Shown piece by piece: positions 47,436 to 57,843 of a stretch of DNA of 64,000 nt. Below the pieces are notes generated by a model. It was not told where the DNA came from. It ran no database searches and worked only from the letters and a program-made list of their open reading frames with translations. Origin of the DNA: Isoetes taiwanensis (lineage: Eukaryota > Streptophyta > Lycopodiopsida > Isoetales > Isoetaceae); assembly GCA_021234155.1 (NCBI GenBank), contig JAJEKV010000047.1, positions 9,692,081 through 9,756,080 of the forward strand, given 5' to 3'. Made by a program: the position numbers and the translations under genes. Every line of letters begins with the position of its first letter. Positions within the stretch are counted from its first letter, which is position 1.

Positions 47436-47913
47436 CCACAGCACCGGTCCTCATCCTACCGGATCCAAGCAAGGATAAGCTAGTGGCGACAGATGCTAGA
47501 AGCTAGCAGCAGTCCTCATGCAAGAAGGAAGGATAGTCACATACGACTCCAAGAAGATGAATGATGCAGGGCAACGCTACCCGACTCATGACCAGGAGCT
47601 TTTGGCCATTGTGAGGGCCTTGAGAATCTGGAGACACTATTTGTTGGGGAGAAAGTTTCAATTAGATACAGATCACCAAAGTCTCCAGTACATTTTTACG
47701 CTACCACTCCTAAACCTAAGGCAAAGGAGATGGATGGAGTTTCTCAAAGAGTATGACTTCGAAATAGTCTACAAGCCTGGCAAGTTGAATGTAGTCGCAG
47801 ACACCCTCTTGACGAGGCTACTCGAGACAAGAACCCATTGCAATGCCATATCGACTCTCTCAAGTGAGTATGGCAAGAGGATTGAAGAAACGTTGCCATC
47901 AGACGACGATTAA
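47436..47913 (+). pseudogene. Chromovirus B: RNase H domain
   Basis: After a frameshift at about 47435 the DNA reads TAPVLILPDPSKDKL and ATDA, with the first catalytic Asp. The frame 47518-47913 then has YPTHDQELLAIVRALRIWRH, the DTDHQSLQYIF block and KLNVVADTLLTRL (normally ADALSR). The stop TAA at 47911-47913 is the first codon of the inserted inverted repeat, so the original polyprotein continued. Confidence 0.88.
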
Positions 47914-48265
47914 TCTATTTATAATTAAATTCTCATAAACTCTGTGTGATTAAAATATTACTTTTTTAACACATTTTAAGAAGATAACTTTAGGTTGAAA
48001 TTGAATACCTTTATGTTTTAATAATAACTATTGAATAGTTTATTGTTAATGAAATAAAATATATTGAAAACTAATCAATAATAAACTCAACTTAAAACTT
48101 TTCTTAAAGTATTTTTAAAAGTATAAACATTTGTAAATTGTGAAATTGTTATAATAATTTTAAGTCAATCGCTTATCAAACCATCAGATTTCATTTAGAA
48201 ATTATAATGATTGCCAGATTTTAAATTTATTAAATCAGTTAAAATTGAAATTTTATGTTCTTGAA

Positions 48266-48404
48266 ATGTCTAATTCTAAATAGATTTAAGTGAAAATTAG
48301 TTTGGAAAACAATTTTATTCTTTGGTAACCATTATAGTTTTGATTTAAAGATAAACTTATATAATTATAATCTATAAATATGATAACAATCAAGAAAATA
48401 ATAA
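48266..48404 (+). repeat. AT-rich repeat S, copy 2
   Basis: Direct repeat of 45869-46006 with few differences. It starts right after the left arm of the 347-bp inverted repeat and ends shortly before the ATG of the membrane-protein ORF. Confidence 0.85.
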
Positions 48405-48431
48405 CATAAGAAGGCCTCCATAAATCCAGAA

Positions 48432-49010
48432 ATGGCAAGTGCATCAACAAGGCCTCCCTCTGAAGCAATAACAGAAACAAAAGAAAAATATCAAGAGCTG
48501 ATGAAAGAAGATGAGATATACGGTAAGCGTATATCTCGCAAAGAACAGGATCTGAGAAATTTAAAAAATCAGATCTACCAACTGTTAGGCTTTTACTTTG
48601 TTTTCCAAGGGGTGCTTCTGCAAGTAGTCTCCCAAGTTAACCATATGAGGTGTGGGTTCACTTGGATTCCGATGGTTTTATCTTTTATTGTATCATGTGC
48701 TGCATTATATGGGGTGAACTGTAAGCTCTATGAGAAGCAGCTAACTGAAAATGAGATTAAATGTGAGAAACACTATCAAGAAGCGATAACAACATGGTGC
48801 GATGACTATAAATATTGGGTCAAAGGTAAAAAGCTTTTTGATCCTACTGTTGAAGCAGAAACTACAAAGAAGGTGGAGAAAATAAAACATCCGAGGTGCC
48901 TTCATATTCTCTTTTGTGGTTCTACTGAGATAAAAGTCTCGTGCCAACATAAAATTTCAATTTTAAGTGATTTAAAAAATTTAAAATCTGGCAATTATGA
49001 TAATTTCTAA
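48432..49010 (+). CDS. Small membrane protein of an uncharacterised land-plant type, inside the inverted-repeat element
   Basis: This intact 192-codon frame starts MASASTRPPSEAITETKEKY. A charged coiled N-terminus (KEQDLRNLKNQIYQLLG, about residues 37-53) leads into two hydrophobic segments, FYFVFQGVLLQVVSQV (about 54-69) and TWIPMVLSFIVSCAALYGV (about 76-94). A hydrophilic Cys/Lys/Glu-rich tail follows. I recall uncharacterised land-plant proteins with a QDLRNL...YQL...FYFVFQGVLL core, so this looks like a captured host gene. The last about 20 codons run into the right inverted-repeat arm (LKNLKSGNYDNF), so the original C-terminus is probably lost. No intron is visible, which may mean a retro-copied or single-exon source. 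Expression is unknown. Confidence 0.55.
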   Translation: MASASTRPPSEAITETKEKYQELMKEDEIYGKRISRKEQDLRNLKNQIYQLLGFYFVFQGVLLQVVSQVNHMRCGFTWIPMVLSFIVSCAALYGVNCKLYEKQLTENEIKCEKHYQEAITTWCDDYKYWVKGKKLFDPTVEAETTKKVEKIKHPRCLHILFCGSTEIKVSCQHKISILSDLKNLKSGNYDNF

Positions 49011-49280
49011 ATGAAATCTGATAGTTTGATAAGTGATTGACTTAAAACTATTATAACAATTTCACAATTTACAAATGTTTATACTTTTAAAAATACTTTA
49101 AGAAAAGTTTTAAGTTGAGTTTATTATTGATTAGTTTTCAATATATTTTATTTCATTAACAATAAACTATTCAATAGTTATTATTAAAACATAAAGGTAT
49201 TCAATTTCAATCGAAAATTATCTTCTTAAAATGTGTTAAAAAAGTAATATTTTAATCACACAGAGTTTATGAGGATTTAA

Positions 49281-49475
49281 TTCTAAATAGACTAAAGTGA
49301 ATACTGGTTTAGAAAGTAATTTTATACTTTAGTTTCCGTCATACTTTTGATTTAAAGATAAATTGAACAAATTATTAAAATCAATTAAAGTTAAAAATAT
49401 ATAATCGTATCATGGCATCTTTGAAGCACATCTATTAGATTTGAATAAGTCGAAATTTTGCTAAATATATCATCT
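49281..49475 (+). repeat. AT-rich repeat S, copy 3 (diverged)
   Basis: It begins TTCTAAATAGACTAAAGTGAA at the outer end of the right inverted-repeat arm and continues through TTTTGATTTAAAGATAAA to TTTGAATAAGTCGAAATTTTG, matching copy 1 across its full length including its right half. Confidence 0.7.
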
Positions 49476-49599
49476 CTTGTTTGCCATTTCTTTCTCATTA
49501 GAGTTATGACTGTCCGCAAATAAGTATCACTTGAATTTCAATTCAAATTTGTTGGTCAATAGAACTATCACTCGAAAAGAACCTTCTTAGGAAGTATCT

Positions 49600-50515
49600 C
49601 TTCATTTTATTGATGTTTGGGTAGGACCTAGAAATACCCACCTGAAACTTACTTTAAATACAAGGACTGAGATAACATGGATAGCTATCAAGTAAACTGG
49701 CAATTCAATCTTCTGCCAAGATCTATTAAACTATAGAGGCCCTTCTTGCGCAGCTGATGGTGGATGTCAAGCTAGTATAGACTATGCAGATAAGAAGAAT
49801 GTGAAGATCATATTGATCAAAGACACACTAACATTTGACTATTCAGAGGATTCATCACTTGCTACTTTTGGCCATGGAATTAGTTCTAATATAGAAAGAG
49901 ATGATGATGGAGTATTAGGAATGGGACAAGACTTGTCATTATCAATTGCAAAACAGTTTGGTTTCAGTGGGATGTTTTCATATTGCCTTCCCTCTTATCA
50001 CTCCAGTTCAAGCTCTACACTCGTCTTTGATGACTCTGATTTTCCTTATGACTACATGATTATGGCATTGCTTAAGAATAAAGCCTTTCTATATCTCTAC
50101 TATTTGCCTATTCATAGAATCAGCATTGGCGACATAACCTTGCCTATATCAAGCATGACATCGGATGCATGAAATGTTGGGATGATTGTAGATACTGGTG
50201 CTGCTCTTACCGAGCTAACTCTTTCTACTTTTGAAAGCTTCATTGCTGGAGGATTGCTGGAGTGTGGCATGTTTTTCAATGAATGTTTTGTATGATTGCA
50301 TGCTTTCAAGAAAGAATAACTGGAGATAAAAGGTATGGCTAAGTTATTTGTGGCTTAGAATTAGTTAGCAATTCTTTCACTTTCAGGTGTGATACAAGAC
50401 TTAATCCATCTGTGTTAGCCTAGTTCGAACAGAAAATAGTGTTATCTTATTGTTGGATGATTCTGTTGTTTGTGGAGAACTGACACAATAATGTCTTATA
50501 GCTCCAATCGTTTTC
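49600..50515 (+). pseudogene. Pepsin-like (A1, nepenthesin-type) aspartic protease fragment with a lost catalytic Asp
   Basis: VGPRNTHLKLTLNTRTEITW at about 49620 is the first active-site region, but the expected DTG reads NTR. CAADGGCQASIDYAD and KDTLTF follow, then FGHGISS, DGVLGMGQDLSLSIAKQFG and FSYCLPSYHSSSSSTLVF, all typical of plant secreted aspartic proteases. An in-frame TGA at 50170-50172 precedes GMIVDTGAALTEL, where the second catalytic Asp is kept. The tail (CDTRLNPSV; DDSVVCGELTQ; LIAPI) is in shifted frames up to where the chromovirus resumes. The signal peptide and prodomain are missing. It is a captured, dead host gene fragment lying inside the chromovirus. Confidence 0.75.
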
Positions 50516-50524
50516 TTAAGGTCT

Positions 50525-51345
50525 TAAGGTACGATTAAGAATGAGTAGTGGTAAACACCCACAAACGGATGGCCAAACTGAGAGAATCAACATGATCCTG
50601 GAGGATATGTTGAGAAGTTTTGTCCATGAACGCCAAACCCGTTGGGAGGAGTATTTGCCTTACCTAGAGTTTGCATATAACAACAGCCATCATATGGGGA
50701 TTAAGATGACTCCCTTTGTTGTTATGATGGGGTGAAATCCCAGAACTTATGCCGGTATGCATAAGTATCTAAAGACAGATGCCGCCGTGAATACGTTGGA
50801 TGACATGAATGCAATTCTGCTTCAATGTCGATAGAACTTGCGAAGAGCGCAAGATCATGCTCAAGTCTATGCTAATAAGCGTAGATGTGATGTTACCTAT
50901 GAGGAAGGTGACTGTGTTCTTAAGGATTGTGTATCCTTCATCCTTACAAATCAACACGCTTAAACCGTTGGTTAAAGGGCAAGTGCCGAAGTTACCCCCG
51001 AGATATGCTGGACCTTTTAAAATTGTTAGAAGATTAGGTACCACAACATATAAGTTGGCGTTACCGCAGGATATTGGGATCCATCCTGTATTTCATATAA
51101 GCCAGCTAAATCGAGCTATACAGATACGGACAATGTTGTTAGTCCTGAGAGTATACTGCTAGTGTTAAGCTCCGTTGTAACACCCAAACGGATTCTAGAT
51201 ACGTGTTCGGCAGTTGCGCAATAGAGATATTCGTGAATATCTGATCTTATGGCGAGGCCAGTCTCCTGCGGATGCCATTTGGGAGACAGATAAGTTTCTG
51301 CAACGTTTTCCTCATTTGAAGCTCTAGACTTTGAGGACAAGGTCC
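50525..51345 (+). pseudogene. Chromovirus B: integrase C-terminal part and chromodomain-like end
   Basis: KHPQTDGQTERINMILEDML, with the Glu of the DDE core region, resumes at about 50550, then RWEEYLPYLEFAYNNSHH. QVPKLPPRYAGPFKIVRRLG is the GPY/F module, followed by GIHPVFHISQLNRA. In another frame REYLILWRGQSPADAIWE at 51220-51290 is the chromodomain-like end that marks chromoviruses; in active elements it guides insertion into marked chromatin. Frameshifts at about 50735, 50820 and 51120 break it. Confidence 0.85.
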
Positions 51346-51346
51346 T

Positions 51347-51360
51347 AAGGGGAGGGGAGG
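51347..51360 (+). promoter_or_regulatory. Polypurine tract of chromovirus B
   Basis: AAGGGGAGGGGAGG stands directly after the pol coding end and before the putative 3' LTR. It is the expected primer for plus-strand DNA synthesis. Confidence 0.75.
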
Positions 51361-52137
51361 AAATTATTATGGTCCAATCGCGCTTGCAAGCCTTGGGACC
51401 GGGGGTTGGCCTTGGAAGTGCCATTGGATGGCCTGGGAATGTTCCAAAGGGCAGTTACCGCCTAGGGGCGGCGTATGGATTTTTTTTAATGGCATTTGTT
51501 TCGTATGTTAAGGTGGCAATTAAATAAATTATAAAGGGCCTCCTTAAAAACCACTTAACCATTGCCTTGGGGGGCTGAAGTGGCATCATTTGATTGGATC
51601 AAGTTTTTAAAAGGGCAAAATTGGGTCTGTGGCATCACGAACTGATAGCAGGCTGTCGAATTCTATAAAAGGGATCAGAACTGATTCTCCAGAGCTCGAT
51701 TTAGGCTGGAGAAAAAACCCATAGCCTTTATTTGGGCTAATCATAGCCCTAGTGGCCTTATATAAGGAATTGGAGATGTAAGGGAGCACAATTTTGCTAC
51801 TGGAGCCAAGCAATTGGAGCATCCTGCTCTTCCTTACTGCTTGGTCTTATGTTCCTGAGGGTTCTAATCCATTTCGAATTGATTGGGGATCAATTCGGGC
51901 TGTTCCGAGTTACTCCAAAATTTGGTGTTGACTTGTGGAATTGTTCCGTTCTTTGAGCGTTCTTGACTCTTCTTTGAGCAATACTACTACATCAGTATTG
52001 AGTTCTTGTGATAGAACTTCTAAAGCTGGGCTTCAGGCTGATCCTGGGGATCAACAATGGTTGTGCATGGGGAGTTATGGGAACTCGCATTTGAGGGGAA
52101 CTCTGGGAGCTCTAGGTATCACATTTCCCTAGAGGTT
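51361..52137 (+). mobile_element. Putative 3' LTR of chromovirus B
   Basis: It starts after the polypurine tract and includes a TATA-like TTCTATAAAAGGGATC at about 51660-51675. The right border is uncertain, because no 5' LTR is present for comparison and no target duplication was found. I place it near the GAGGTTGATGACTAAG stretch. Confidence 0.45.
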
Positions 52138-53030
52138 GATGACTAAGTGGAATGTTTAGTATCCCAAACGTACCTAAGCAAGCGGCTAGAAGCGAAGAAA
52201 TATTGAAAGAACGAGTGATAATGTATCCTTAGTTCAGATCCATATACAAGAGAGTTGCTATCATGAGATATGTGATTAACATTGAGTTTACAAAAGTTGA
52301 GTGAAATAGGAAGGCATACTTAATAATTACGACATTCGTTTAACATTTGGAAAATACATTGCCATGCTGGTTGTGGGTAAAGCCACTAATTTCTAAAGAG
52401 GTATACGATTCAACTTAGGATCCTATGATCTATAGCACCATGTCGTTGAGGGAAAAGTGGCCAATGATTATTTGTTATACACCATGTTACGGAGGTAACG
52501 TACCAAGGTACACACTAAATTATAAATGTCCATTGTATGAAAGAAATATCACTTTAGAAGTGTAGGTTTCCAACAATTGTGGTCGAGATATAGAATGTTG
52601 ATCTTATATTTTACGTCTATGGCCACTTGATTCAAGATATGATTCATGGAAAGCTAAAAGGTTAATGCCGTAAAATGACGCGGATCCCTATTGAAGTAGA
52701 GACCCTGGATCATGACGTTACTATTAACTTGAATTGCATAAGGAGACATAAATTCTTAAGGTGTGATACAAACATGCAAATCTCTTCCAATGAAGATGAA
52801 AATGTAGACACATAGATACGCTGAACGGTGTCGGTCAAATACATGTCTATTATGCGTGGTAAAAGCTAATGGAATGGAGTGCATCCTGTCTCTATTGGAG
52901 CAAAAGAGCGCCAAATATGAGATAAAGGGACATAGTGGAATGTAGTTTCCACACAAGATCTAAAGAATTTGAGATCAAAATGAGAAGAGAAGAGAATATG
53001 CATCTGATAAGATCGTTAAAAGGGAAGAAT
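52138..53030. other. No gene recognised between chromovirus B and the next LINE
   Basis: This is AT-rich DNA. No open frame above about 80 codons and no motif was seen. Confidence 0.45.
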
Positions 53031-53035
53031 AGAAT

Positions 53036-53600
53036 AAAATTTTTAACGTCCACGAAGACCAAGAGGCCATGGGACCCATACAATAACCCAGTACAACCAT
53101 TACTACTAGAATTAAAAAACCCCTGCCACAAAAGGTTTTTAAGGGAAAAACCTTTGCAATAATGATGATACTAGACAAGCAAGAAGAAAATATAGGTAGG
53201 CAATAATAACTACTGAGGGCTCAATAATTGAAGACGCTTATCCAGAACCTCAAGTATGTATAATGCCAAGTCATGCACAGATGGGCTCTGAGAAGTTGTG
53301 GAAGCGTAGAATGGAATGCTAAAGTCAAATAACGATTCCTGACCATCTCAAAAGTATGACACTTAGCAGGGTATGGCCTTCACCTTCAATAACCTGTAAC
53401 TAGTAACATGCACATAATCTCGTGGCAATTACGGCTGCTCCCATCTGCTGTCCTAATCCATAGCTTGCAGGACCCTGTGCGAATTGATGCAATAGCTATA
53501 CAAGCTTTTTCCTGGACAAGGAAGCAAGCAAATAAGCTTATGGTCCTGGTGCTAAAGTGGGATTTATATGTGCATGATAATGACCAGTTTTAACTTGGGC
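53036..53600 (-). mobile_element. LINE copy 6: 3' end (minus strand), same family as copy 4
   Basis: On the minus strand CTTCCACAACTTCTCNGAGC...CATCTGTGCATGACTTGGCATTA and the following 3' UTR match 23025-23300. The left part (AAGCTTATTTGCTTGCTTCC, about 53540) matches 22808-22827. The terminus is GGACGTTAAAA (plus strand TTTTAACGTCC at 53041-53051). The coding sense is broken. The body further upstream (to about 54330) could not be recognised with confidence. Confidence 0.75.
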
Positions 53601-55189
53601 TAAGGTAACTGCATCTTACATCTTATGAGAAAAAATGACCATCGAGATATTGTTGCAAATGCTCAGGATCAAAATTAGCAAGCACTATGCAGTGTTCTGG
53701 TTGCGCAGATTAGCGGGCAAACCATGCATTACAATTCTCTTTCCAATATCGTTTCAAGTGCTAGGGAGATTCAGCCATGGTAAGCGCGAGAAGAAGGTAC
53801 CTATAATCATCCATGTGATGCACCTTGCTGATATAGTGGAGATGGCGCTTCATGGCAGAATATTGAAGAGGACAATTGCTAGTTGGTGAAGCCATGCTAC
53901 TAACAAAAGTTTGTTATATGGAGGCGCTTCATTGGCGACTTGTTGGAACAGGGCAATGATAGCTAGCAATAACACTAATAACTAGTTGATAGCAATGTAC
54001 CCACACAAAACATGTGATACAAGGAAGATTGTTGATAACAACACTTCAAATATAGAAAATTTGAATGGACACTTTAAATAGCCCAAAGTGTGGAGTATGA
54101 ACATGGTAGATGCCCGATGAGCATTTTTCCAAGGAGAATGTGGTCTGGACTTGGTAATATGGTTTGTATCTCGCGGAGTAGCTCCTTGTTGGTATATTCC
54201 TGATCCTGGACCATTCAAACCGAAAGTATTTATAGAGGAAAAGGTAGATGATAGAACTTTTAGTTCGGAGACCGTATGATGCAGGGGTAAATGAAGGTTG
54301 AAGTGCCTAAGCGATGCTTTTAACACTTTTACTAGGAATTTGGGTCATTCAAGAAATTGCTCACTAGGGTATGGTGGGTTCTTCGAACTAGAGTTTGTCT
54401 GCAAGGATTAGTCATAGACTCAGAGAATTGTGGTGTGGAGTCCACAACATATCTATGATGTAAGATGTGAAAATCCATTTGAGATTACAAGAAGTTTTGT
54501 GGATAACATCATCCACTAGATTGTTACACGGGAGTGAATTATAATTAAAGGGCAAGACAAGATTATACATGGTGAAACACATGTATTATATTTGTGGGTA
54601 CGTAGGATTGTATGATATGGCCTGCAACTATGAACATAGCCATGTGGCTATGTCAAACAATCACATATGATTGTAAACTTAGGAATGGCCCACACATGTT
54701 ACTATATATCATAATATGAAAGTAGCAGTCATGAATGTTGGAAAGATTAAGTAGTATTAAACATTACATGATAGCAAAAATGTCGACTGTGACATTAAGA
54801 TTTATGCCATACATGAAGATACTAGGATATTCGTGCAAGACAGGTGAAATCTTATCTAACAAGGTTTAAAGAATGAGCAATATATAGCATAATAACAGGT
54901 CTCTTTTGCATTTTTGTATGTTTTTTCCTATGGTTTTTATGTGATTTGGTGGCCGTATTACATAAGACGTACTAATTGGTACATCTAGAGTACATCTTTT
55001 GCCGTCAATGGTGAAGATCAAAGGGCTTACAACAAAAGCTCTCTTAAAAAAGACAACATCTAAGGGCTTACAATAAAAACCCTCGTTTTGAAAAAAAAAA
55101 AATTAAAAAAAAGGGGGAAGACATGCAAACCACCGTGAATATGAGCTTAGGGTTTCAGAAAGGGCTTCATGGAGCTAGAGGAAGGAAGG
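53601..55189. other. Unassigned; contains a poly(A)-like tract at about 55091-55120
   Basis: A minus-strand frame at 53982-54326 lies upstream of LINE copy 6 and may belong to it, but no motif is clear. AAGGGCTTACAA repeats at about 55021 and 55061, followed by an A-rich run, look like the 3' end of a plus-strand retroposon. Its body could not be identified. Confidence 0.3.
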
Positions 55190-55382
55190 AAGGAAGTATA
55201 TTTTAACGTCCACGGAGGCCAACTGGCCTATGAGACGGTTTTACAATATAGCGGAAAGTTTCCAAACACAAAAGAAAACCACAGAAACCCTGTACAATGT
55301 GTCTCTACCACTGGGATGAAAAAACTCCCCATGTGGGAGGAAAAACCCTTATAGTAGGCATTGAGAGGCCCTATCTGGGCGC

Positions 55383-55580
55383 TCAAATTCCCTGTGCTGT
55401 GAGGGACTCCCTGACGGTGGAGACTTGCAGAATGTAGGACGCAAGACGTGCCACCATTGGCGAAGCCAGCAGTTGATGAATTGCTATCTCAGAGCATCTG
55501 AGATCAGCATGAGCTGCTCGGATGTGTGCATATGCTGGGCATTCCTCTAGAGCATGGTGTTCATCTTCTACTATCTGCAT
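55383..55580 (-). pseudogene. LINE copy 7: C-terminal zinc-binding end of ORF2
   Basis: The minus strand reads CQCCHMQIVEDEHHALEECP in the extended frame, then IHQLLASPMVARLASYILQV. The C-x2-C...H...C pattern and the LLASP...ILQV tail parallel copy 4 (LLGAPSVHDLALHILEV). The stop follows about 190 bases before the element terminus. Confidence 0.8.
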
Positions 55581-55891
55581 GTGACAGCACTGGCATAATC
55601 TCTCATGCCGGGGAATTCCCTGCCCTCCATCCGTACCCCAGCGGCCTGTCTCAATTCTGAGATGGTGGGACCCTGTCCTTATTGCAGCTATAGCTCTCCG
55701 TTTCTTGGTGGAGATGTGTGCCTTCAGATACTGGTGGGGGCCGTGTTCAAGCGACGGATTGACCTATGTGTGGTAGTGTTTTGTTTTGGGCTTTGCAAGA
55801 GTGGGCGCATCCCACAGAGAGGCAGCAAAGCGCTCATTCAAATGCAGCTCCTGCTTTGCGATATCCGATATATCCATAATGTGTTGATAGT

Positions 55892-57834
55892 CTATGGACC
55901 ATCTTGCGAACCATCCCCTACAATGCTCCTGCCACATCTCTTCAGACGTTGTGGCCCTTGTGCCAATAACAGAGCCCAGGGAGGAAGACATTGTGCATCC
56001 ATTCTGTCAACCTTATGGAAATACGCAAGGTGCCTGCGCATAGCAAAATGCTGCAGGGGCCAAAAGCCAGTCTCATACAGCAAAATTGGAGAAGGTATCG
56101 TGTCCTTGACGCCTAGGCTGTATGTCAGGAAAGCCTTCCGTACCCTCTCTAGCTTATCCCAAGTACCCTTGCTAACCGCTGGCCCCCAGACATCTACCCC
56201 ATACAGCAATACCGGTTCCATGAGTGCTCGGAACAGGTGCACTTTGCGTGCCCAATCGCAGAGATCTATTCTGTAATAGCTATTCTGCATTGCATACATG
56301 GCTTTCCATCCCGCGCTGACCCTTCTTTCTACACAGTCATCCCATAGCATGTTAGCAGAGAAATCGATTCCCAGATACTTAAAGGTTCTTACAACTTCCA
56401 TCCTTTGTCCTCCGTAATAGAAGTCTGGGATATCATGCTGCGCAGACCGGATTGGCAACAGCTTGGGTTTCTGCTGGTTGACTGTCATTCCTGCTATGTC
56501 ACAGAATTAACTGAGAGCATCCAAATGTTCCTGCATACTCCTAGCTGTATGGGATAATAAGCCCAGATCGTCTGTATAGAACAACTGTTTTACTGTATAT
56601 GCCTCTGGCAACTGTGGGCCACCACCTCCATGTTCTTGCATCCAGGTCTCCAACTTGTCAATATAGAGTCCAAAAAGCGTTGGAGATAACGGGCATCCCT
56701 GTTTAACACCTATGGTGCTGTCACCCGGTGGTCTGACACAGGCAAAGTGGCATATATTCTGTCATAGAGCCGGTAGATAGCATTCTGCAAATCCTGTGGG
56801 ACATGTAGCTCCTGCAAGCGTTGCCACAACAGGTCCCGAGGGACCGTATCATATGTCGTCTTAAAATCCACGAAACAGCAATACAAGTCACGTCGTACAT
56901 TGCGGCTAGCTTCCATAAGGATTCTGAGAGAAAATATGATCACTCGTGGGAGTGGGCAGGGCGGAAACCTGCCTGGCCAACTGCACGTACTCCAGTTTCC
57001 TCCGCCCATTGTGTTAACTTCTTCTCCAGCACACCTGCTAGAAGTTTTGTGAGTAACGGGCTCACCATGATCATATTGTAGTTGGTGGAGTCATCCCTAT
57101 AGGGGTGATCTTGCTAACCATCCATTCCTGCGGGAGGCCCTCTCTGATGGCCTGATTGATTATCCCTGTCAAAGGCCCGAGCAAAGCTGGCCCACCCCAT
57201 TTCAACAGCTCGGCCTGAAGTCCCTGCAAGTCCTTTGCTTTACCATTAGCAAGATGCCTAAGACCCTGGTGGATGTCCGCCTCTTAGAGCTGTAGTGTTT
57301 CTCCTAGTTGATCTGGCACGTCAACAACTGCTCCTGGGGGTCATACAACTCCTCCAACCGCTGTCTCCACTGGTCTGAGGTAACATTGCCAGGTGGTTGA
57401 TGCCTCTTATACAACACTCTACGCCAAAAGGCTTTTGGCTCAGTCATCAGTAGATCAAACATGTGTTGCTGATTTTCTGCAATGTAGCGATGCTTTTTGG
57501 ATTTCAAGAATGCCTTATAGTCCCTAATGGCCTGTGGCCGGAGCTGTGAATCTAAGATGGTGCGTAGCTGACTCTTTAGAGCCTTACATTCAGCGTCAAA
57601 CCAGGGGTTTTGAGGGAATTGCGCAGTGTCCCTTCGGAGGGGCTTTCTTGCTGCAAAGCATTTACTGGCTGCTGCGAGTAAGGCCTTCACCAACCATTCA
57701 CACTTATCATGCAATGTATAGAGGGTATCAATCCCCTGTAGCTCACGTTCGAGCGCCACCTCGTATCCTGCTTGCTTCTGATAGTTCGGGGTGTATCCCA
57801 AACCCCGGGGGCGCCTGTCCTGTGGCCACGCCAC
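55892..57834 (-). pseudogene. LINE copy 7: linker and reverse transcriptase
   Basis: The linker 57834-57304 is one open frame with FPQNPWFDAECKALKSQLR and EPKAFWRRVLYKRHQPP. The polymerase follows in several frames: GLQAELLKWGG...PQEWMVSKITPI (about 57230-57100), CCFVDFKTTYDTVPRDLLW for motif A (about 56870), GCPLSPTLFGLYIDKLE (about 56700) and LFYTDDLGL for motif C (56567-56581; YTDD in place of YADD). The thumb is a single frame, 56488-55892, with FKYLGIDFSANMLWDDCVE and LMEPVLLYGVDVWGP. Motif A has TTYD where KAFD is usual. The enzyme would copy element RNA at the nicked target; the frameshifts make this copy defective. Confidence 0.88.
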
Positions 57835-57843
57835 TGAGTGCCT

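Larger units (their letters stand above)
47911..49294. mobile_element. Inverted-repeat element: 347-bp arms around a membrane-protein ORF
   Basis: The left arm 47911-48257 and the right arm 48948-49294 are reverse complements with scattered mismatches and no net length difference; both pairs of ends share the same centre at 48602.5. The outer ends read TAATCTATTTATAATTAAAT and, inverted, TAGTCTATTTAGAATTAAAT. The spacer of 690 bp holds repeat S copy 2 and most of a 192-codon ORF. The left end interrupts the chromovirus RNase H frame exactly. The long arms and captured gene resemble foldback or Mutator-like (Pack-MULE) elements, but no transposase was seen and target duplications were not resolved. 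Confidence 0.75.
46119..52137 (+). mobile_element. Ty3/gypsy chromovirus copy B with a 2.6-kb internal replacement
   Basis: Protease tail, reverse transcriptase and RNase H (46119-47913) are followed by 2.6 kb of foreign AT-rich DNA. The integrase end and chromodomain-like region (50525-51345), a polypurine tract and a putative 3' LTR then follow. The integrase zinc finger and most of the core (about 0.9 kb expected) are missing, so the foreign DNA replaced sequence rather than just inserting. No 5' LTR or gag is seen. Compared with copy A its frames are much better kept and CAG/CTG motifs are intact. Confidence 0.8.

Noticed and set aside
48432-49010. The 192-codon ORF as a transposase of the inverted-repeat element
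   Set aside because: Two membrane segments and no acidic catalytic pattern; it is better read as cargo.
55605-56276. 223-codon plus-strand open frame
   Set aside because: It overlaps the clear minus-strand thumb region of LINE copy 7 and has no motif of its own.
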